DNA of 64,000 bases from Nocardia australiensis (GTDB taxonomy: Bacteria > Actinomycetota > Actinomycetes > Mycobacteriales > Mycobacteriaceae). Below, piece after piece: positions 58,061 through 64,000 of this stretch (position 1 is the first letter of the stretch; every line of letters starts with the position of its first letter). The notes beneath the pieces are model-generated. The model had not been told where the DNA came from, did not search any database, and saw only the letters and a list, made by a program, of their open reading frames with translations. The stretch covers positions 2,232,001 through 2,296,000 of the forward strand of contig NZ_JAJFZM010000001.1 in assembly GCF_020733705.1 (NCBI RefSeq). Direction: 5' to 3'. Made by a program: the position numbers and the translations under genes.

Positions 58061-59566
58061 GTGAGGATTTCGGCGCGCGAACTGCTCGGGCAGTTGCTCG
58101 ACCATGACTCGTATGTCAGCTGGGACGGGCCGCCGGTAGCGGTGGCCGCATCCCGGCAGTATCACGAGGATCTCCGCAAGGCCGAAGCGGTGGCGGGCAC
58201 CGATGAATCGGTGCTCACCGGCGAGGGGCTGCTGCGTGGCCGGCGGGTAGCCGTAATCGCTTGCGAGTTCGGGTTTTTGGCGGGCTCGATCGGTGTCGCC
58301 GCCGCCGAGCGGATTGTCACGGCGGTCGAACGTGCCACCGAACTCGGCCTGCCGCTGCTGGCCTCGCCCACCTCGGGCGGTACCCGGATGCAGGAGGGCA
58401 CGGTCGCCTTCGTGCAGATGGTGAAGGTCGCGGGTGCCGTCGCGACGCACAAGGCTGCGGGCTATCCGTATCTGGTGTATCTGCGCGACCCCACCATGGG
58501 TGGGGTGTTCGCGTCGTGGGGTTCGTTGGGGCACATGACCTTCGCCGAACCGGGTGCGCTGATCGGGTTTCTCGGGCCGCGAGTGTATAAAGCCTTGTAC
58601 GGCAGGGATTTTCCCGAGGGCGTGCAGATCGCCGAGAACCTTTATCGCAGCGGGGTCATCGACGGTGTCGTCGGCGTGCCGGTGTTTCGCCGGATCGCGC
58701 ACCGCGCCTTGAGTGTGCTCAGTGGTGTGCCGGATTCGGTTGCCGCGGAGCCGGGTTGGGCCGCGCCGGTGCGAGATGCTCGTCAGCTCGAGCCGGTGGC
58801 CGCATGGGAGTCGGTGCGAATATCGCGCCGACCGGATCGGCCGGGCCTCCGTGACGTCTTACGCCATGTGACACAACGGGTTCCGCTCAGCGGCACCGGG
58901 CAAGGCGAGTCCGATCGAACCATCGTGCACGCGCTGGCGCGTTTTCGCGGACAGCCATGTGTGGTGTTCGGGCACGATCGTTCGGGGCAACGGGGCGAGC
59001 ACACCATGGGCCCCGCCGCGTTGCGCGAAGCCCGGCGCAGCATGGCGTTGGCACAGGAGTTGCGCCTGCCGCTTGTCTTGGTGATCGATACGGTCGGTGC
59101 GGCGCTGTCAAAAGAAGCCGAGGAGCGCGGGCTGGCACCCGAAATCGCCCGCTGCATAGCGGATTTGGTGACTCTGGATACTCCGACAATATCGGTGCTG
59201 CTCGGTCAGGGCACCGGCGGTGGCGCGCTCGCGTTGCTGCCGGCGGACCGAGTCCTCGCCGCCACGCACGGCTGGCTGGCGCCGCTGCCACCGGAAGGGG
59301 CCAGCGCGATCGTGTTTCGCGACACCGAGCACGCACCGGAACTGGCCCGAGCGCAACGAATCCGCGCCCTCGACCTCCTCGAAGACGGTGTCGTAGATCG
59401 GATCGTGCCGGAACTACCCGACGCCGCCGACGAACCGGTCGATTTTGCCCGCCGCGTGGTGGCCGCCATCGCCGAGGAACTCGCGGCGCTGCGGGCCCAG
59501 CCGGTATCACAGCTGCGAGCCTCGCGACACGCGCGCTACCGCAGGCTCGGCCTACCCGAGGGCTGA
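58061..59566 (+). CDS. accD3: Acyl-CoA carboxylase carboxyltransferase, AccD3-type
   Basis: A 501-aa fused beta/alpha carboxyltransferase. The beta half has FGFLAGSIGVAAAERIVTAVE and SPTSGGTRMQEGTVAF. The alpha half has the crotonase-like GHDRSGQRGEHTMGPAALREARRSM, DTVGAALSKEAEERG and LLGQGTGGGALALLPADRV, which form oxyanion holes. The N-terminal zinc ribbon of E. coli AccD is absent. In M. tuberculosis accD3 follows prrA, so position also agrees. It transfers carboxyl from biotin to an acyl-CoA; the matching biotin subunit is not in the window. TAGGCT ends 6 nt before the GTG, suggesting leaderless translation. Confidence 0.86.
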   Translation: MRISARELLGQLLDHDSYVSWDGPPVAVAASRQYHEDLRKAEAVAGTDESVLTGEGLLRGRRVAVIACEFGFLAGSIGVAAAERIVTAVERATELGLPLLASPTSGGTRMQEGTVAFVQMVKVAGAVATHKAAGYPYLVYLRDPTMGGVFASWGSLGHMTFAEPGALIGFLGPRVYKALYGRDFPEGVQIAENLYRSGVIDGVVGVPVFRRIAHRALSVLSGVPDSVAAEPGWAAPVRDARQLEPVAAWESVRISRRPDRPGLRDVLRHVTQRVPLSGTGQGESDRTIVHALARFRGQPCVVFGHDRSGQRGEHTMGPAALREARRSMALAQELRLPLVLVIDTVGAALSKEAEERGLAPEIARCIADLVTLDTPTISVLLGQGTGGGALALLPADRVLAATHGWLAPLPPEGASAIVFRDTEHAPELARAQRIRALDLLEDGVVDRIVPELPDAADEPVDFARRVVAAIAEELAALRAQPVSQLRASRHARYRRLGLPEG

Positions 59567-59772
59567 GCGTCACGGTTGCGTGTGCGCGGGGCTGTCGCTC
59601 GCGAGACCGCGTTCGAGTGAAGAGAGCGTTCGACTCGGCGCCGTCCGGAATGCCGTCACACCAGAATTCGACGTCCGAATTCGATCCTCGCGGCGGGTGT
59701 GCGGATGGCGAATCGTCGTCCCAAATACCCTTCCTACCTGCGAATTGTCCGTCAACACGCCGGGGGTTGTCG

Positions 59773-59801
59773 TTGACGACTCGCTGCGGCACTTCTACCT
59801 T
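59773..59801 (+). promoter_or_regulatory. Leaderless promoter of the aldo/keto reductase
   Basis: TTGACG (59773-59778) and TACCTT (59796-59801) are separated by 17 nt. The -10 ends 6 nt before GTG 59808, so transcription would begin at or one base from the start codon. It is the best-formed of about a dozen similar start regions in the window. Confidence 0.65.
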
Positions 59802-59807
59802 CGACAG

Positions 59808-60665
59808 GTGACCTTCAGAAGCGAGACCTGCGCCATTGCCTCGATCGTGCTGAACGACGGGAACGTGATCCCGCAACTCGGTTTCGGGGTATTCCAAGTT
59901 CCGCCCGACGATGTCTCCTCGGTGGTCACGACCGCACTAGAGGCCGGCTACCGCAGCATCGACACTGCCGCGATCTACGGCAACGAGGAGGGCACCGGCC
60001 GCGCCATCCGAGATTTCGGGCTGCCGCGCGACGAGGTCTATGTGACCACCAAACTGTGGAATTCCGAACAGGGCTACGACTCCACACTGCGCGCCTTCGA
60101 CGCCAGCATGGACCAGCTCGGCCTGGACTACCTCGATCTGTATCTGATCCACTGGCCTGCGCCGAAGGCAGATCGCTACGTCGACACCTTCCGAGCCTTC
60201 CGAGTGTTGAAGGCGCAGGGCCGGATCCGGTCGATCGGTGTATCGAACTTCACCATTCCCGCTCTCGAACGAGTAATCGGTGAGACGGGCGAAGTGCCGG
60301 TGGTGAACCAGATCGAACTGCATCCCCGAATAGCTCAGCGCGAACTGCGCGCGTTCCACGACAAATACGCCATCGCCACCGAGGCATGGAGCCCGCTCGG
60401 CCAGGGCACGCTGCTCGACAACCCCACCATTGTCGGTATCGCCGAAGAGGTCGGTTGCACGGCCGCACAGGTGATCATCCGCTGGCACCTGCAGTCGGGC
60501 ATTATCGTCATCCCCAAGTCCGTCACGCCCGAACGTATCGCCTCCAACTTCGATGTCTTCGGTTTCGAACTGATACCCGAGCACATGGCTGCGATCAATG
60601 CTTTGGACGAGGGCGCACGTATTGGGCCCGATCCTGCGACGTTTGCTGCGGGGTTGGAGGGGTAG
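59808..60665 (+). CDS. Aldo/keto reductase
   Basis: A 285-aa NADPH-dependent (beta/alpha)8 oxidoreductase. The catalytic tetrad is complete: D52 and Y57 in SIDTAAIYGNE, K82 in TTKLW, and H115 in LIHWP. The C-terminal IPKSVTPERIASNFDVFGFEL binds the cofactor phosphate. It resembles mycobacterial Rv2971-type enzymes, which reduce aldehydes such as methylglyoxal; the substrate here is not known. GTG 59808 is supported by an exact upstream promoter and by the family N-terminus (VLNDGNVIPQLGFGVF). The gene ends beside repeat array 3. Confidence 0.92.
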   Translation: MTFRSETCAIASIVLNDGNVIPQLGFGVFQVPPDDVSSVVTTALEAGYRSIDTAAIYGNEEGTGRAIRDFGLPRDEVYVTTKLWNSEQGYDSTLRAFDASMDQLGLDYLDLYLIHWPAPKADRYVDTFRAFRVLKAQGRIRSIGVSNFTIPALERVIGETGEVPVVNQIELHPRIAQRELRAFHDKYAIATEAWSPLGQGTLLDNPTIVGIAEEVGCTAAQVIIRWHLQSGIIVIPKSVTPERIASNFDVFGFELIPEHMAAINALDEGARIGPDPATFAAGLEG

Positions 60666-61229
60666 TTGGGTTTGGGTTTTGGTGCGATTGCGAACTTTGG
60701 GGCTCGGTCTCGGCTCGCTCGGAACCTGTGGTTGTGGCGAGTGGGTGCGTATGGGGGCGGGTGTGGCATCGACTGTTTCTGTAGCTGGTTGGGTGCCTGT
60801 GTTTGGTAGCTGAGGGGGCTGGATCTTGCTGCGAGACTGTGTTGTGGCGGGGCGCGTGGGTGGGGTTGCGGGGGATCCGGGGTTTGGGTAGTCCAGTGAG
60901 GTTTGCTGTGTTTATTGGCCGCTGGCGCGGCGTGTTCGCGGCCCCCTTTGGCTCGCGTCCGAGGGGCAAATACTTGCTCCTTCGTCGCGTCGTATTTGCC
61001 CCTCGGACGCGAGCCGGCCGCGAACTTTAGGGCTCGGTCTCGCTTCGCTCGGAAACTGTTGTCGTGCCTGGTGGGCGCGTTATGGGGGACGTGTGGCACT
61101 CGGGGTTTGGCGATCTGGTCAGTTTTGCTTGGCTCGTAGTCTGGTGGTGTGGCCTAGTGGGCGTGTTGTGGGGGTGCGTGGCGCCGCGGGGGTTGGTAGC
61201 CAGTTAGTGGTGTGTTGGCTGGGGAATTA
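60666..61229 (+). repeat. Hairpin-repeat array 3 (one hairpin plus flanks)
   Basis: Between the reductase and the monooxygenase. Repeat flank without a hairpin runs from about 60686; a full hairpin lies at 60934-61025; degenerate flank continues to ~61200. The part from 60690 to 61050 is nearly identical to 49265-49600 in array 2, in the same orientation, 11.4 kb away. Frames across the array are inconsistent and not called as genes. Confidence 0.85.
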
Positions 61230-62318
61230 CTATGTGCGGCTGTCCAAGTAGGTGGTGAGTTCGGTGGCGGCGGCGCGGCCGGCTCGGTTGGCGCCGATGG
61301 TGCTGGCGGATGGGCCGTAGCCGATCAGGTGGATGCGTGGGTCGGCGGCGACCTGGGTGGCCAGGCGGCCGGTCATGGTGATGCCGCCGCCGGGGCCTCG
61401 CAATCGCAAGGGGGCCAAATGGTCCAGGGCACTGCGGAATCCGGTGGCCCACAGGATGACGTCGGCGCGCTGGAATGATCCGTCGGGCCAGCGGATGCCG
61501 TCCGGTTCGATGCGTTCGAACATCGGATGCCGGCGCAGCACACCACGTGCCCGTGCGGCGCGCAGTCGCTCGTCGAGGGGCAGGCCGGTCACCGATATGA
61601 CCGAGCCGGGTGGCAGGCCGCGACGTACCCGGTCTTCCACCATGGCAACGGCACGACGGCCGTCTTCCTGGGCGAACGGGGCGTCGCGGAAGACCGGTTC
61701 GGATCTCGTCACCCAGGTGGTGGTCGTGATCTTGGAGATCTCGTCGAGCAGCTGGACCGCCGAAACACCGCCACCGACCACGATGACGTGTTTCCCCGCG
61801 AATTCCTCGGCCGTGCGGTACTCACGCGTGTGCAGCTGCCGTCCGGTGAAGGTTCCGGTGCCGGGGTAATGCGGAATGAAGGGATGTTCCCAGGTGCCGG
61901 TGCCATTGATCAGGCCGCGGACGCGAATGATGCCGGCCGGGTCTGTCTCGGCGTTGAGCACCCGGTCCGGGGCCTGGTGATCGCAAACGACGTTGACCGA
62001 AACCTGCCGTCGAACCCGCAGGTCGAAGTGCTTCTCGTAGAGCTCGTAATAGCGCGGGACCGCGGTTGCCGCGGGCGTTGATTCGGATCCATCGGGCAAT
62101 GTCTGCGCGAACGGCATGCCGGGCAGGTCGTGCACCCGGTTGACAGTAGTCAGCGTCAGCGATGGCCAGCGGAATTGCCAGGCACCGCCGGGGCCGGGCG
62201 CGTGATCGACGATCAGGAAGTCGTGTTCGGGACGCAATCCGAGCCGCTGTAGGTGATAACCGGCCGACAGCCCAGCTTGACCAGCACCGATCACCAGGAT
62301 GTTGAAATCTGTCGGCAC
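61230..62318 (-). CDS. Flavin-containing monooxygenase-like oxidoreductase
   Basis: About 362 aa from GTG 62318. The N-terminus has the FAD-binding Rossmann motif GAGQAG (11-16) followed by GPGGAWQFRWPSLTL, and a second dinucleotide motif VVGGGVSAVQLLDE for NADPH. Near the C-terminus ATGFRSALDHLAPLRL carries the ATG motif of flavin monooxygenases. These enzymes oxygenate soft nucleophiles or act as Baeyer-Villiger-like oxidases; a single-component flavoprotein is likely. The longer frame to 62561 is antisense to echA6. It is divergent from echA6, 90 nt apart. Confidence 0.82.
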   Translation of the reverse strand: MPTDFNILVIGAGQAGLSAGYHLQRLGLRPEHDFLIVDHAPGPGGAWQFRWPSLTLTTVNRVHDLPGMPFAQTLPDGSESTPAATAVPRYYELYEKHFDLRVRRQVSVNVVCDHQAPDRVLNAETDPAGIIRVRGLINGTGTWEHPFIPHYPGTGTFTGRQLHTREYRTAEEFAGKHVIVVGGGVSAVQLLDEISKITTTTWVTRSEPVFRDAPFAQEDGRRAVAMVEDRVRRGLPPGSVISVTGLPLDERLRAARARGVLRRHPMFERIEPDGIRWPDGSFQRADVILWATGFRSALDHLAPLRLRGPGGGITMTGRLATQVAADPRIHLIGYGPSASTIGANRAGRAAATELTTYLDSRT

Positions 62319-62408
62319 AGCGGGAGATGGTATCCCCTTGAGCGGAATGTGGCACCGACTGTGGCAGAGTTGATGTAACCACTCGAACCGGTCAGTTGGG
62401 GAGGATGC

Positions 62409-63134
62409 ATGCTCGGAGTTAGCCGCGATGGCGATGTCATCACCATCGAATTGCAGCGCGAGGAGCGTCGTAACGCGCTCAACAATGAATTGGTTGCGCA
62501 GCTGCGCGAGGCGGTCCTGGCGGCGGCCCAGGAAGCGCGGGTGATCGTCCTGACCGGCCATGGCCCGATTTTCAGCGCCGGCGCCGATTTGTCCGGCGTC
62601 TATTCCGATGAGTTCCTACAGGGCCTGATGGAAATGCTGCACACCATCGAATCCGTCCCGGTGCCGGTGATCTCCGCGATCAACGGCGGTGCGCTCGGCG
62701 CGGGTGTCCAGCTTGCGCTGGCTTCGGACCTGCGGGTAATCGATCCGAACGGCTACATCGCGATTCCCGCGGCGAAGCTGGGTATCTCGGTGGACCGCTG
62801 GACGGTCCGGCGGCTGGCGTCGCTGATCGGCGGCGGCCCGGCGCGCACCATCCTGCTCGGCGCGGAACAGGTGTCGGCCGCCGACGCCTATACCTTCGGT
62901 TTCGCCAATAAGCTCGGCACCCTGGCCGACGCGCAGACCTGGGCGAAGTCGATTGCCGCACTGGCGCCGTTATCGCTGCGCCACATGAAGTTGGTGCTCA
63001 ACGACGATGGCACCCGCGACCCGGACAACCACCAGCAGCGCGCCGCGCTAGAGGCGGCGTGGACCAGCGCGGATGCCAAGGAAGGTCGGCTGGCTCGCAC
63101 AGAAAAACGCGCCGCGAAGTTTCTGGGGCGATGA
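62409..63134 (+). CDS. echA6: EchA6-type enoyl-CoA hydratase-fold protein, catalytic glutamates missing
   Basis: A 241-aa crotonase-fold protein. The acyl-CoA/oxyanion motif SAGADLSGV and INGGALGAG are present. In true hydratases the catalytic glutamates sit in GGGCEL and in FGQPEI. Here the aligned positions are Q101 (GAGVQL) and A121 (IAIPAAKLG), so hydration activity is unlikely. M. tuberculosis EchA6 (Rv0905), which binds acyl-CoA and feeds fatty acids into mycolic acid synthesis without hydratase activity, has the same lack and the same length. The ATG 62409 follows GGGGAGG. The next gene starts 1 nt after its stop. Confidence 0.92.
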   Translation: MLGVSRDGDVITIELQREERRNALNNELVAQLREAVLAAAQEARVIVLTGHGPIFSAGADLSGVYSDEFLQGLMEMLHTIESVPVPVISAINGGALGAGVQLALASDLRVIDPNGYIAIPAAKLGISVDRWTVRRLASLIGGGPARTILLGAEQVSAADAYTFGFANKLGTLADAQTWAKSIAALAPLSLRHMKLVLNDDGTRDPDNHQQRAALEAAWTSADAKEGRLARTEKRAAKFLGR

Positions 63135-63135
63135 T

Positions 63136-64000
63136 ATGACGGTGAAGAAAATCCTCGGCGCCGCGGCGGGCGCGCTCGGCCTGATGTGGGTGGTTCGCGC
63201 GGCGTGGGGAATCCCGTCCGCGATCGGCGCGTCCATGTCGGCGATTCAGCCATACGCCAGCGGTGCGGTGAGCTATCGCGACCGCCATTTCCACAACACC
63301 GAGCCGGGCAGCCAGATTGTCGCCGGCTCGGCCCGTTCACTGCTGTATTCCGCATTGACCCGGCGCAATGCCGGGCATCCGCGCGGGGTGATTCCGCTGC
63401 AAACCCCGGTGGTTCCCACCGAGGCGGCCGATCTCGCGGTGACCTGGTACGGCCACGCCTCGGCGCTCATCGAGGTGGACGGCTACCGGATTCTCGCGGA
63501 TCCGGTATGGAGCGACCGGGTTTCGCCGTCGGCGATCATCGGTCCGACGCGGATGCACCCGGTTCCGTCGCCGCTGTCGGATTTGCCGCCGGTGGATGCC
63601 GTGATCATCTCGCACGACCATTACGACCACCTGGACAAGGCCACCATCCGGTCGCTGGTGGCCGCTCAGACCGCGCCCTTTCTGGTGCCCATCGGAATCG
63701 GCGCGCATCTGCGGCACTGGGGTGTCCCGGAACATCGGATCGTCGAATTGGATTGGGGCGGTTCGGTATCGCTGGCCGCGCTCGGCCGGACGCGGGAGGG
63801 GACCGATCTGGTGCTCACCTGTACCGAGGCACGGCATTTCTCCGGTCGCGGGCTGGTGCGCAACACCACGCTGTGGGCATCGTGGTCCATCGTCGGCGCC
63901 ACCCGGCGGGCGTACTTCGGCGGCGATACCGGCTATACCAAGGCATTCGCCGAAGCCGGTACGGCGCTCGGGCCGTTCGATCTGACGTTGCTGCCGATCG
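63136..64000 (+). CDS. MBL-fold metallo-hydrolase, Rv0906-like, 3'-truncated by window edge
   Basis: 288 codons are visible and the frame runs off the window. An N-terminal hydrophobic segment (KKILGAAAGALGLMWVVRAAWG) may anchor the protein to the membrane. The metallo-beta-lactamase domain shows TWYGHASALIEVDGYRILADPVW and the zinc motif HDHYDHLD (160-167), followed by an EARHFSGR stretch and FGGDTGY. This is the UlaG/NAPE-PLD-like subgroup; M. tuberculosis Rv0906 sits in the same place after echA6. Likely a hydrolase of lipids or small molecules; substrate unknown. It starts 1 nt after echA6, so the two are one operon. Confidence 0.9.
   Translation, partial: MTVKKILGAAAGALGLMWVVRAAWGIPSAIGASMSAIQPYASGAVSYRDRHFHNTEPGSQIVAGSARSLLYSALTRRNAGHPRGVIPLQTPVVPTEAADLAVTWYGHASALIEVDGYRILADPVWSDRVSPSAIIGPTRMHPVPSPLSDLPPVDAVIISHDHYDHLDKATIRSLVAAQTAPFLVPIGIGAHLRHWGVPEHRIVELDWGGSVSLAALGRTREGTDLVLTCTEARHFSGRGLVRNTTLWASWSIVGATRRAYFGGDTGYTKAFAEAGTALGPFDLTLLPI

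Overview
The window is high-GC actinobacterial DNA and reads as a mycolic-acid bacterium of the Nocardia/Rhodococcus/Mycobacterium group, most likely Nocardia. The main support is gene order. Working from memory of the M. tuberculosis map, the series dapC, XPB helicase (ercc3), Rv0862c-like, Rv0863-like, rpfA, cspB, DUF2771, MFS (Rv0876c), DUF3027, DUF2530, MarR, TrmH (Rv0881), DUF2537, sepH, serC, citA, gltA2, prrB-prrA, accD3, echA6 and Rv0906 MBL follows the Rv0858c to Rv0906 stretch, with several insertions.

Layout. 1-9.6 kb: end of a SigJ-like sigma factor, dapC, a TRIC-type channel, two LysE-type exporters, XPB helicase, and a secreted M1 peptidase. 9.6-18 kb: lipoprotein, Rv0862c-like helicase-associated protein, rpfA with an apparent CRP site and c-di-AMP (ydaO) riboswitch leader, cspB, DUF2771, MFS, and a glutamine-cyclotransferase lipoprotein. 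18-26 kb: DUF3027 translationally coupled to a large sacsin/HSP90-type ATPase, TetR with a perfect palindromic operator facing a Tat-exported neutral ceramidase, DUF2530, MarR. 26-35 kb: a hairpin-repeat array, YccF, Eis-type acetyltransferase, TrmH, DUF2537, sepH, serC. 35-40 kb: a reduced conservon (CvnA-CvnD only) and a Tat-lipoprotein polysaccharide deacetylase. 40-49 kb: two citrate synthases around pdxH and an MFS exporter, an FKBP, a truncated YhgE-like lipoprotein, and prrB-prrA. 49-61 kb: a segment bounded by same-orientation repeat arrays, holding a hemophore-like protein, prpE, a complete conservon (CvnA-B-C-D), an accD3-type carboxyltransferase and an aldo/keto reductase. 61-64 kb: flavin monooxygenase, catalytically atypical echA6, and the start of an MBL-fold hydrolase.

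The most unusual non-genic signal is a family of ~320-330 bp intergenic units with a ~90-nt hairpin. It occurs in three arrays, always in the same orientation, and its copies differ by compensatory or G-U-tolerant changes. A second recurring pattern is a TANNNT -10 element exactly 6-8 nt before the start codon of about a dozen genes, which points to leaderless transcripts. No tRNA, rRNA, CRISPR array or transposase gene was recognised.
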